From an uncultured Collinsella sp. (GTDB taxonomy: Bacteria; Actinomycetota; Coriobacteriia; Coriobacteriales; Coriobacteriaceae): a DNA stretch of 10,607 nucleotides. The notes under the pieces were generated by a model. It saw only the letters and a program-made list of their open reading frames with translations, had not been told where the DNA came from and made no database searches. The translations under genes and the position numbers were made by a program. Below are positions 1 to 5,929 of the stretch, piece by piece. Positions within the stretch are counted from its first letter, which is position 1; each line of letters starts with the position of its first letter. Location of the stretch: positions 1 to 10,607 of the forward strand of contig CAUBGU010000056.1 of the NCBI GenBank assembly GCA_958435545.1. The letters run 5' to 3'.

Positions 1-167
1 CGGTTCCACCGGGCCGCGCGGCAAGGAGATATATTGCCAGACCGGAGGGGCCCCGGGGGCGGGAATCTGGACGCACACATTTCCTACACAACTGTGCCCT
101 CAACTGACGCTTGCCAGTTGATAGCTACCGCTCGCCGAGCACATCTTTATATAGAGTGGCCCCTTGG
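1..167. other. Left-edge intergenic region, no supportable gene
   Basis: This stretch lies downstream of the phosphomutase stop codon and reaches the window edge. It contains a very GC-rich patch with the overlapping palindromes GGGGCCCC (47-54) and CCCCGGGG (51-58). It also has an inverted repeat TCAACTG (100-106) / CAGTTGA (115-121) and a further CAACTG copy at 89-94. On the minus strand a weak AGGA followed five bases later by GTG (74-76) could open a gene running off the left edge. Several frames stay open across such a short distance, so I do not call one. No T-run follows the inverted repeat, so I cannot call it a terminator for the phosphomutase gene. Confidence 0.5.
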
Positions 168-1568
168 CTAGAGCCGATATGCGCCCCTGGCCAAAGCGCA
201 GCCGGCATCTAGCAGTTCATCGCGCTCCTCCACCGAAAAGCCCTCGGCGTACACGCGCACCACCGGTTCGGTCCCGCTGGGACGGATCAGCAGCCAGGTG
301 TCATCCTCAAATGCCAGACGTAAGCCGTCCATATGGCTTACGCTCTGCGGCGCCTTGCCGCATATCGACTTGGGATTCACGCCGGGAAGCAGCGTGCGCA
401 ACGTCTCGGCATCCTCGGCCTCAAGGCGCAAATCTCGACGTCCGTAACTCGTCTTGCCAAAGCTCGCCTCGAGCTGATCGATAAGCACGCCCAAGGGCGC
501 GCCGGTCTTGGCCATGAGCTCGCACAAAATCAGGCAGGCAAGGATGCCGTCGCGCTCGGGCATGTGCGCGGCGATACCGATACCACCGGCCTCTTCACCG
601 CCCACGAGAACGCCGCCCTTCTTCATCTCGGCGGCTATATATTTAAAACCGACGGGCTTGATGACCACGCGGCAACCGAGCGCCTCGGCAATGCGACGCA
701 CAAGCGTGGAGCATGAAAGGTTGACGACGACGCGTCCCTTTAGATTGCGATACTGGACCAAATCGCCCAAAACGAGCGCCATGATCTGATGTGGATGTAT
801 ATATCTGCCGCGCTCATCAACCGCGCCGATACGATCGGCGTCGCCATCAGTCACCAGACCGGCGCACGCCCCGTCTTCGACAACTGCGCGCTCACAAGCA
901 TCCACCCACGGCTCGACCGGGTCGGGGCAGATATCTCCCCTATCGGTCGTCTCGTCGGCGTGAATCTCATGGACTTCGACGCCAAGCTCTCGAAGCAAGT
1001 CGGCAAGATATCCCTGCGCAGCTCCGCCCATGGGGTCAACCACCACACGCATATGCGCGGCGCGAATGGCATCCGCGTCGACAAACGATGCCACCGCTCG
1101 CATATAGTCGGGAATGATATCTGCCGTGCGGTATTGCCCCTCAAGCCCCAACGGCTCGGCGGCCATCGTCTCCTCGAGCTCTTCGATGACATCCTGGTTG
1201 GCCGTCGAGCCATCACCCATCCGCAGCTTGAGGCATAGATAGCCCTGCGGATGATGTGAGCCCGTCACCATAAGCGCGCCGCATGCCTCGCCGTCATACG
1301 CAGCCGCCCACGTAAGAGCGGGAGTCGGCACCGGTCGAGACACGAGCACGGCATCGAGCCCGTGGGCGGCAATCACGCCCGCCGCGAGCTCGGCGAACTC
1401 GCGCGCTTGCGGCCGAGTATCAAATCCTACATATACCGTTTTACCGGGATTCGTCTTTTGCCATAGCCTGCCGATAGCATCAGTGACACGAGCGACGTTG
1501 TTGATAGTAAAGTCTCCGTCGACGCGAGCTCGCCAACCGTCAGTTCCAAAGTGAATTATCGCGCACAC
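168..1568 (-). CDS. Phosphoglucomutase/phosphomannomutase family protein
   Basis: This is an alpha-D-phosphohexomutase superfamily enzyme of 466 residues, a usual length for the family. It should interconvert hexose 1- and 6-phosphates in the cytosol through a phosphoserine, feeding nucleotide-sugar and wall precursor synthesis. What I see: N-terminal FGTDGWR (residues 7-13); the phosphoserine loop TGSHHP (102-107, Ser104); the metal loop DGDADR (241-246); the sugar-recognition loop GEEAGG (324-329); and the C-terminal phosphate-binding RPSGTEP (429-435). All four domains are therefore present. The first and third loops deviate from the common TASHNP and GEESGG. The GTG start at 1568 is chosen because a GAGGTG ribosome binding site sits seven bases upstream and family homology begins at once. 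A longer reading to 1646 would add 26 residues unlike the family. The gene stands alone, isolated by the mmuM terminator behind it. Glucose versus mannose versus glucosamine specificity cannot be read from the sequence. Confidence 0.88.
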   Translation of the reverse strand: MCAIIHFGTDGWRARVDGDFTINNVARVTDAIGRLWQKTNPGKTVYVGFDTRPQAREFAELAAGVIAAHGLDAVLVSRPVPTPALTWAAAYDGEACGALMVTGSHHPQGYLCLKLRMGDGSTANQDVIEELEETMAAEPLGLEGQYRTADIIPDYMRAVASFVDADAIRAAHMRVVVDPMGGAAQGYLADLLRELGVEVHEIHADETTDRGDICPDPVEPWVDACERAVVEDGACAGLVTDGDADRIGAVDERGRYIHPHQIMALVLGDLVQYRNLKGRVVVNLSCSTLVRRIAEALGCRVVIKPVGFKYIAAEMKKGGVLVGGEEAGGIGIAAHMPERDGILACLILCELMAKTGAPLGVLIDQLEASFGKTSYGRRDLRLEAEDAETLRTLLPGVNPKSICGKAPQSVSHMDGLRLAFEDDTWLLIRPSGTEPVVRVYAEGFSVEERDELLDAGCALARGAYRL

Positions 1569-1575
1569 GCGCAGA

Positions 1576-1581
1576 CACCTC
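1576..1581 (-). promoter_or_regulatory. Ribosome binding site deciding the phosphomutase GTG start
   Basis: GAGGTG on the minus strand lies seven bases before the GTG at 1568-1566. It is the only good Shine-Dalgarno match near the beginning of the conserved FGTDGWR segment, so it fixes the start at a GTG rather than at the longer in-frame alternatives. Confidence 0.7.
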
Positions 1582-1608
1582 GCAGTGTTTGGATCATGGT
1601 ACGCATGA

Positions 1609-1635
1609 GGTATACCCGCAACGGGCATCCGGCAA
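1609..1635 (-). promoter_or_regulatory. Possible promoter of the phosphomutase gene
   Basis: The gene must start its own transcript between the mmuM terminator (ending near 1692) and 1581. The best candidate on the minus strand is TTGCCG (1630-1635) as -35 and TATACC (1609-1614) as -10, with a short 15-base spacer. The -10 forms part of a GGTATACC palindrome (1609-1616). The match is mediocre and the spacing short, so this is a tentative call. Confidence 0.25.
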
Positions 1636-1691
1636 GCCGCCGGCACGCTCGTTCACCGTTTAGGCAAAAGCGTCGAGGTGCGCACCGCCAA

Positions 1692-1718
1692 CAAAAAAAC
1701 CGCCCCAGCGGGGGCGGT
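1692..1718 (-). terminator. Rho-independent terminator behind the homocysteine methyltransferase gene
   Basis: On the minus strand an 8-bp GC-rich stem ACCGCCCC / GGGGCGGT with the four-base loop CGCT is followed by a run of Ts (complement of the A-run 1693-1699). It lies about 25 bases after the TAG of the methyltransferase gene. It ends the repressor-methyltransferase unit and separates it from the phosphomutase gene downstream. Confidence 0.88.
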
Positions 1719-1743
1719 GATTCGATACTCCCATTTTCGGGTT

Positions 1744-2637
1744 CTATATATTGAGCGCATCTGCCATAGCGGCTGTCGTAACCGCCGTGGTTCCGCAGCA
1801 GCTGCCTACCATTGCGGCGCCCGCCCGCTTCCACTCGACGCATGCGCGAGCGAAGGCTTCGGGGTCCTCATGCCACACGGGACCATCCTGTGTCTGAACC
1901 GGATTTCCCGCGTTGGGACGCACCGTGACGGGAGTAGTCGCCGATGCAACCATCCTGGGCACCGCCGCGTTCGCGGCCGCAAGCGAACAGCAATTAACAC
2001 CAACCGAATTTGCGCCGTGTTTTTCGGCGTACAAAACGGCTGCCTCGATGTTGAGGCCATCGCCCAACAGGTCGCCTTTATCGTCAACGACAAAACTCAC
2101 CAGAACAGGCATGCCATCGGCGGCATCTCGGGCGCCGGCAAGCATGGGCTGCAAATTACGGATAGACGTCACCGTCTCGATCAGCAGACCGTCAACGCCG
2201 GCGTTGAGCAAGGTGTGCGCCTGTTCGCGCGCAATGCCTCGGATTTCACGATACTCGGCAGAGTCCTCGGCAAACCACTCAATACCGATCGGGCCCATCG
2301 AGCCTAGCAGCAGCTGAGGGTGCGCCTGGCGGGCATCGTCGACGGCCCCGCGATTGACCTCCGCCACGGACGGCGCAATCTGGTCGTGCTTGAGGGCATA
2401 GCTCGATGCCTGAAAGGTGTTGGTAATGAGCACCTGCGCGCCGGCGGCGACATACAAGCGATGGATACGAGAAACGGTCTGCGGCTCTGCCAGATTCCAA
2501 AACGCCGGTGGAATGTCGGCGGCATCGTACTCACTCAACAGAACACTGCCCATGGGGCCCTGCGCCAACAAGGTCTCGCTCGACAAGCGGCGCGTAAGTT
2601 CCTCGGCACCAAAGCGGTTGTAATAACTCGTATCCAT
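1744..2637 (-). CDS. mmuM: Homocysteine S-methyltransferase family protein
   Basis: This 297-residue single-domain protein of the homocysteine-binding (S-methyltransferase) family should transfer a methyl group to the zinc-activated thiol of homocysteine, making methionine in the cytosol. Visible hallmarks are QGPMGSVLL (residues 26-34, the glycine-rich first strand), ITNTFQAS (71-78), IETVTS (153-158), and GVNCCS with the first zinc cysteine (C216). PNAG (241-244) and the paired cysteines of GSCCGT (278-283) complete the set. All three zinc cysteines are therefore present. It also resembles the N-terminal homocysteine domain of MetH. The methyl donor could be S-methylmethionine (MmuM-like) or a methylated corrinoid protein, so the symbol is tentative. 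The ATG at 2637 lies 10 bases after the TAG of the repressor gene, with GGG six bases ahead of it. This spacing indicates co-transcription and probably translational coupling with the regulator. Confidence 0.85.
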   Translation of the reverse strand: MDTSYYNRFGAEELTRRLSSETLLAQGPMGSVLLSEYDAADIPPAFWNLAEPQTVSRIHRLYVAAGAQVLITNTFQASSYALKHDQIAPSVAEVNRGAVDDARQAHPQLLLGSMGPIGIEWFAEDSAEYREIRGIAREQAHTLLNAGVDGLLIETVTSIRNLQPMLAGARDAADGMPVLVSFVVDDKGDLLGDGLNIEAAVLYAEKHGANSVGVNCCSLAAANAAVPRMVASATTPVTVRPNAGNPVQTQDGPVWHEDPEAFARACVEWKRAGAAMVGSCCGTTAVTTAAMADALNI

Positions 2638-2647
2638 ATATATCCCG

Positions 2648-3070
2648 CTATTCCTCGACGCTGATTCCCTGCTTTTCGAGATAGGCGAGCCAGCGGCTCA
2701 TCGTGTCCTCGGATAGCGCATGCTCCATCATGCAGGCCTCGGAATCGGCTCGCTCAAATTCGACACCGAGCTCCTGAACCAAAAACGTGCGGATGAGGCG
2801 ATGACGGTACCAGATAGCCGTGCCAACCTCGCGGCCGCGATCGGTCAGGATCACCTTGCCGTAGTGCGATTGCTCGACAAGCTCGGATGCCTTGAGCGCC
2901 GAAACCGCTTTATTGACCGATGCCTTGGAGACGCCAAGGCGCTGCGCGATGTCGACCGATCGCACGCCGTTGGTTTCCCCCTCTTCGCTTTCAATGCGAA
3001 CCATGCACTCCAAGTAGTCTTCGTTCGCCACCGTCAGATGTAGTTCGCGCGAGCTATTTGTCGTATCCAT
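2648..3070 (-). CDS. DtxR/MntR-family metal-dependent transcriptional repressor
   Basis: This is a 140-residue two-domain repressor without the SH3-like third domain, close to MntR in length. Residues about 37-66 form the winged helix-turn-helix (AQRLGVSKASVNKAVSAL), and the wing is around 68-79 (HYGKVILTDRG). The dimerisation and metal domain follows. Probable ligands by family pattern: D18 and E21 in EDYLE, matching the MntR Asp8/Glu11 pair; H90 in RHRL; and C113, E116 and H117 in EACMMEH, matching the DtxR Cys102/Glu105/His106 set. The DtxR ancillary-site positions Glu83 and His98 appear as Arg and Asp. The start at 3070 fits AGAAGGGA nine bases upstream; ATG 3076 or GTG 3091 are less likely. 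It leads an operon with the homocysteine methyltransferase gene and diverges from pepT across a 20-bp palindrome. Whether it senses Mn, Fe or Zn is not decidable here. Confidence 0.88.
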   Translation of the reverse strand: MDTTNSSRELHLTVANEDYLECMVRIESEEGETNGVRSVDIAQRLGVSKASVNKAVSALKASELVEQSHYGKVILTDRGREVGTAIWYRHRLIRTFLVQELGVEFERADSEACMMEHALSEDTMSRWLAYLEKQGISVEE

Positions 3071-3079
3071 GAACATCCG

Positions 3080-3087
3080 TCCCTTCT
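3080..3087 (-). promoter_or_regulatory. Ribosome binding site of the metal-dependent repressor gene
   Basis: AGAAGGGA on the minus strand is nine bases before the ATG at 3070 and only three before the in-frame ATG at 3076. The spacing favours 3070, which also removes a leader (MQKGRMF) that has no counterpart in the family. Confidence 0.55.
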
Positions 3088-3101
3088 GCACTCAATGGCT
3101 G

Positions 3102-3107
3102 ATTCTA
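3102..3107 (-). promoter_or_regulatory. Candidate -10 element of the repressor-methyltransferase operon
   Basis: TAGAAT on the minus strand matches the -10 consensus at five of six positions. Transcription would begin near 3095, about 25 bases before the start codon. A 17-base spacer puts the -35 position inside the palindrome at 3124-3143, with no good TTGACA match there. Confidence 0.4.
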
Positions 3108-3123
3108 CCCCATCCAAGCGTCG

Positions 3124-3143
3124 CGGTATGCCGCGGCATACCG
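3124..3143. promoter_or_regulatory. Perfect 20-bp palindrome, candidate operator between repressor gene and pepT
   Basis: CGGTATGCCGCGGCATACCG is identical to its own reverse complement. It is centred in the divergent intergenic gap, over the -35 position of the repressor promoter and just upstream of the pepT -10. Size and symmetry suit a dimeric winged-helix repressor, and an operator beside its own regulator gene is usual for this family. It is not a close match to the textbook DtxR or MntR boxes, so the assignment is inferred from position. It has no loop and no T-run, so it is not a terminator. Confidence 0.5.
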
Positions 3144-3152
3144 TGCTAGAGT
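3144..3152 (+). promoter_or_regulatory. Candidate extended -10 element of pepT
   Basis: TGCTAGAGT reads as an extended -10 (TG, one base, then TAGAGT, four of six matches). It sits one base after the palindrome and would start transcription near 3159, some 32 bases before the pepT ATG. No convincing -35 is present, and its position would be covered by the palindrome. Confidence 0.35.
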
Positions 3153-3178
3153 TCTTGTTGCACACGACGACCAAGATT

Positions 3179-3182
3179 GGAG
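3179..3182 (+). promoter_or_regulatory. Ribosome binding site deciding the pepT start
   Basis: GGAG is separated by eight bases from ATG 3191. No comparable site precedes the upstream in-frame start near 3095, so this supports the shorter, family-length protein. Confidence 0.65.
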
Positions 3183-3190
3183 CGATCTTT

Positions 3191-4438
3191 ATGGAAAACA
3201 CCACCACGGACCCCGACGTCCTCGAGCGTTTTTTGCGCTATGTCCAGATCAACACGCAGTCCGAGGATGCCAACTGCGACCAGGTGCCGTCGAGCACCGT
3301 ACAGTTTGACCTTGCCAACGTGCTTGCCGAAGAACTGCGCGAGCTGGGTGCAACCGATGCCCATGTAACCGAAAACGCCTATGTCTGCGCGCACATTCCC
3401 GCTAGCGCCGGCTCCGAGAATAAGCCCGCCCTGGGCCTGATCGCGCACCTCGATACCACCGAGGTCGCGCCGGGCGCCGGCGTAGCGCCGCACATCGTGC
3501 ACTACGAGGGCGGCGATCTGGTTTGCGGCATCGTCGACGGCAAGCCCGTGTCCATGAGCACCGCCAAACTTCCTGCCCTCAACAACCTGGTGGGTGAGGA
3601 CCTTGTCTGCACCGACGGAACCACGCTGCTGGGCGCCGACGACAAGGCGGGTGTCGCCGAAATCATGGCGCTTGTCGCACGCATCGCGCAGGATCCCTCC
3701 CTGCCCCATCCCGCGCTCGGCATTTGCTTCTGCCCGGACGAGGAAATCGGTCACGGTGCCGAGCTGTTGGATATCGAGGCCTTCGGCTGCAAGTACGCTT
3801 ACACGGTCGACGGCGGTCCGGTTGGCGAGCTTGAGTGGGAGTGCTTCAACGCCGCCGAGGCAACCGTTCGCTTTGAGGGCCAGTCCATTCACCCCGGCGA
3901 CGCCAAGGGGCGCATGGTCAACGCGGGCAACCTGTTCTGCGACTTCAACGCCCTGCTCCCCTACGAGCAGCGCCCGGAATACACCGAGGGCTACGAGGGC
4001 TTCTATCACCTTGAGGGCGTCTCGGCAACGGTCGACCATGCCACGGCGCGCTATATCGTCCGTGATCACGATGCCGCCAAGTTCCAGCAGAAACTCGAGC
4101 TGATGAATGCCGCCGCCGCACTGCTCAACCAGCGACTGGGCGAGGAGCGCGTAACGGTCGAGATTAAGCAGCAGTATCGAAATATGGCCGAGATCGTTCG
4201 TGACTATCCCGAGCTTATTGATGTTGCCAAGGAAGCCTACCTTGCCTGCGGCGTTGAGCCCCAAGTACTGCCGATTCGCGGCGGCACCGACGGCGCACAG
4301 CTGTCGTTCCGCGGCCTGCCCTGCCCCAACCTCTCGACAGGCGGCTACTGTTACCACGGCGTCAACGAGTTTGTCCCGGTCAGCTCGCTCGTCAAGATGA
4401 CCGACGTCCTGCAGGAGCTCGTCGCCCGTTTCGCATAA
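3191..4438 (+). CDS. pepT: Peptidase T (tripeptide aminopeptidase)
   Basis: This is a 415-residue M20B metallopeptidase, near the usual length of about 410. It removes the N-terminal residue from tripeptides in the cytosol with a dinuclear zinc centre, completing peptide breakdown. Visible metal and catalytic residues: H86 and D88 in AHLDTT; D150 in GADDKAG; E184-E185 in PDEEIGHG; D207 in TVDGG; H389 in YHGVNEF. The dimerisation or lid domain (about 210-330) includes HPGDAKGRMVNA. The substrate-carboxylate segment RGGTDGAQLS (363-372) is intact. ATG 3191 is chosen because GGAG lies eight bases ahead and family homology begins there. A reading from 3095 would add 32 residues and run through the palindrome and promoter. 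The gene is monocistronic, divergent from the metal regulator and closed by a terminator at 4465-4501. The regulator could influence it through the shared gap, which is inference. Confidence 0.95.
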   Translation: MENTTTDPDVLERFLRYVQINTQSEDANCDQVPSSTVQFDLANVLAEELRELGATDAHVTENAYVCAHIPASAGSENKPALGLIAHLDTTEVAPGAGVAPHIVHYEGGDLVCGIVDGKPVSMSTAKLPALNNLVGEDLVCTDGTTLLGADDKAGVAEIMALVARIAQDPSLPHPALGICFCPDEEIGHGAELLDIEAFGCKYAYTVDGGPVGELEWECFNAAEATVRFEGQSIHPGDAKGRMVNAGNLFCDFNALLPYEQRPEYTEGYEGFYHLEGVSATVDHATARYIVRDHDAAKFQQKLELMNAAAALLNQRLGEERVTVEIKQQYRNMAEIVRDYPELIDVAKEAYLACGVEPQVLPIRGGTDGAQLSFRGLPCPNLSTGGYCYHGVNEFVPVSSLVKMTDVLQELVARFA

Positions 4439-4464
4439 GACTGGCTGCATAAGCCCAAAAGACG

Positions 4465-4501
4465 AATCGCCCCGTCCTCAACAGAGAACGGGGCGATTTT
4501 T
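4465..4501 (+). terminator. Rho-independent terminator of pepT
   Basis: An 11-bp perfect stem, AATCGCCCCGT (4465-4475) pairing with ACGGGGCGATT (4488-4498), has a 12-base loop. It is followed on the plus strand by a T-run (4497-4501). It starts 26 bases after the pepT TAA. On the other strand only a weak T-tract follows, so it serves mainly the plus direction. Confidence 0.88.
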
Positions 4502-4530
4502 GGTGCAAGAAAAGTAGTCGGCATCGCAGG

Positions 4531-4574
4531 TTGAGCCAACGTCAGCGAGCGACGTCCAAGGCGAACAAGTTGGC
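4531..4574. repeat. Nested inverted repeats in the convergent intergenic gap
   Basis: Outer arms GCCAAC (4535-4540) and GTTGGC (4569-4574) enclose a second pair ACGTC (4539-4543) and GACGT (4551-4555), sharing two bases. The segment lies between the pepT terminator and the bidirectional terminator, belongs to no gene, and could fold as RNA. It may be a dispersed intergenic repeat, but a single window cannot show that. Confidence 0.35.
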
Positions 4575-4577
4575 ATG

Positions 4578-4620
4578 AAAAAGGCAGGGCATTGACCTTC
4601 TGGTCATGCCCTGCCTTTTG
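4578..4620. terminator. Bidirectional rho-independent terminator between pepT and the LCP gene
   Basis: GGCAGGGCAT (4583-4592) pairs with ATGCCCTGCC (4606-4615). GACC (4594-4597) pairs with GGTC (4602-4605) around the loop TTCT, with a single bulged T at 4593. A-residues 4578-4582 precede the stem and T-residues 4616-4619 follow it, so a T-run is present in either direction. It is best read as the end of the murA-LCP transcript coming from the right and as a backup for pepT from the left. Confidence 0.85.
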
Positions 4621-4661
4621 AATGACAAATTGTCGCCTTGGGCGGCGCGCAGCGTCGAGCC

Positions 4662-4689
4662 GTTACGCGGGCTGGTAAGCCCGCGTAAC
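4662..4689 (-). other. Strong hairpin directly after the LCP stop codon, without T-run
   Basis: A perfect 12-bp stem, GTTACGCGGGCT (4662-4673) with AGCCCGCGTAAC (4678-4689), has a four-base loop. It starts one base after the LCP gene's TAG. No T-run follows on either strand, so it is not a classical intrinsic terminator. It could protect the mRNA 3' end or act as the first part of a tandem terminator with the hairpin at 4578-4620. Confidence 0.6.
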
Positions 4690-4690
4690 T

Positions 4691-5917
4691 CTAATAGTTG
4701 GCTTCGTAGCCGTTGCCGTCACCGGTGGGCTCTTCGTAGTAATCGGAGCCGTCGCTCGAATCGTCGGAATCGTCCGAGCCACCCGACGAGGTCGCGGTGC
4801 CATATGCGTAGTCCTCGGACGTATTGTTGTTGAGGTCACCGATCGTGGAGCTGGAGCCGTCTGAAAGGCCCATGGTGTTGGGGCCCTTGGGATCCTCACC
4901 AGCGTCGACGCGGGCCATCATTTCCTTAAGCTCGTCTTCGTAAACAAAGACATAGCTCACGCCGTCGATCATAGTGCTGTCGTCGGCGTACGAGGGCAGG
5001 TTGGCCGAGTAGATGCCCTCGACATCCATGCCGCGCATGGCATTGACCGTGGAGACGATATCCTGAACGCTCATATCGGTTACGAGCATATCGGACAGCG
5101 AATTAACCAGGCCAAAGATCTTCGTGGCATCGAAGTTATTGAGAATCTGGTTGGCAAGGGCGCCGAGCACCTGACGTTGATGGCGCATGCGCGTGTAATC
5201 GCCGTCGGCATAGGTGTAACGGCAACGGGCGTAGGTAAGGGCAGTAGCGCCATCCATATGCTGTTGGCCGGCAGTAATCTTAATATCCAGATGCTCGGGA
5301 TCGTCGACGTCATCAGTCGCGTTGATGTCGATACCACCAACCGAATCAATAAGCGACTGCATGCCGTCAAAGCTGACCTCGGCATAGTGAGAAATCTGCA
5401 CGCCGCACAGCTCGTTGACCGCCTGGACCATGGCCTCGGCGCCGCCATGCGTATGACAGGCGTTAATCTTCATGGTCTCGCCCTTGTACACGACCTTGGT
5501 ATCGCGCGGAATGGAGATAAGCGTTGCCTGCTTTTTCGTAGGGTCAATGCGAGCCAGGATAATCGAGTCGGCACGATACGTATCCTCGCCCGGACGACCG
5601 TCGGTACCAAGAAGCAACACGTAGAACGGATCTTTTGCCTCATCGGTATCGACCAGAATCTGGCGCAGGTTGTTGGTAATGACATTGGAGTCACCAAGCT
5701 TGCCCATGATAGTGGCAAACCACAGACCTGCAGCGGTCGTGGCGCTCAGCAACACACCGAGCACGGCGATGAGCGCGACACGGCGAACCGTGCGGCCGCG
5801 ACGGCGCTGACGGGCGCGCTCGGAATAGCGTGCGACATTGTCGCGACTGTAGATCTTGGCCTGCGCACCAGTCGAGGGTCTTCGGGTATTATCCGCTAGG
5901 GGCTTCTTGTTAAACAT
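4691..5917 (-). CDS. LCP (LytR-CpsA-Psr) family cell-wall polymer ligase
   Basis: LCP proteins transfer undecaprenyl-linked secondary polymers such as teichoic acids, capsule or glycans onto peptidoglycan at the outer face of the membrane. This one has 408 residues: a cytoplasmic basic N-terminus (RQRRRGRTVRR, 37-47), one membrane segment (about 46-69), and the LCP domain from about 98 to 255. Seen in order: LLLGTDGR (101-108); RADSIILARID (115-125, with the Arg/Asp pair for pyrophosphate and metal); SIPRDT (135-140); KINACHTHGG (150-159); VSFDGMQSLIDSVGG (181-195); and ALTYAR followed by DYTRMRHQRQVL. A tail from about 345 is rich in D, S, G and Y. ATG 5917 is chosen over the TTG at 5923 because AGG lies close upstream and the family often starts with a short charged segment. 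It follows murA by 12 bases, so the two are co-transcribed. The polymer it transfers is unknown. Confidence 0.9.
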   Translation of the reverse strand: MFNKKPLADNTRRPSTGAQAKIYSRDNVARYSERARQRRRGRTVRRVALIAVLGVLLSATTAAGLWFATIMGKLGDSNVITNNLRQILVDTDEAKDPFYVLLLGTDGRPGEDTYRADSIILARIDPTKKQATLISIPRDTKVVYKGETMKINACHTHGGAEAMVQAVNELCGVQISHYAEVSFDGMQSLIDSVGGIDINATDDVDDPEHLDIKITAGQQHMDGATALTYARCRYTYADGDYTRMRHQRQVLGALANQILNNFDATKIFGLVNSLSDMLVTDMSVQDIVSTVNAMRGMDVEGIYSANLPSYADDSTMIDGVSYVFVYEDELKEMMARVDAGEDPKGPNTMGLSDGSSSTIGDLNNNTSEDYAYGTATSSGGSDDSDDSSDGSDYYEEPTGDGNGYEANY

Positions 5918-5929
5918 AGGCAACCTGCA

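Noticed and set aside
1..60. Possible tRNA remnant or G-quadruplex in the GC-rich left edge
   Set aside because: GGTTCCACC resembles part of a tRNA T-arm but no acceptor, anticodon or D-arm follows. The G-tracts are interrupted by CCCC, which would pair with them as a hairpin instead.
34..171. 46-codon frame with AAGGAG five bases before a TTG
   Set aside because: The composition is not protein-like, the frame is equally open upstream to the window edge, and it runs into the phosphomutase gene's stop on the other strand. The ribosome-site match is probably chance.
3095..3190. Longer pepT beginning at 3095
   Set aside because: The added 32 residues have no counterpart in peptidase T, lack a ribosome site and would be translated across the palindrome and promoter.
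3146..4450. Long open frame of 434 codons antisense to pepT
   Set aside because: It mirrors pepT nearly end to end, shows no domain I recognise, and is explained by the GC-biased codon use of pepT. pepT has intact catalytic residues and a good ribosome site.
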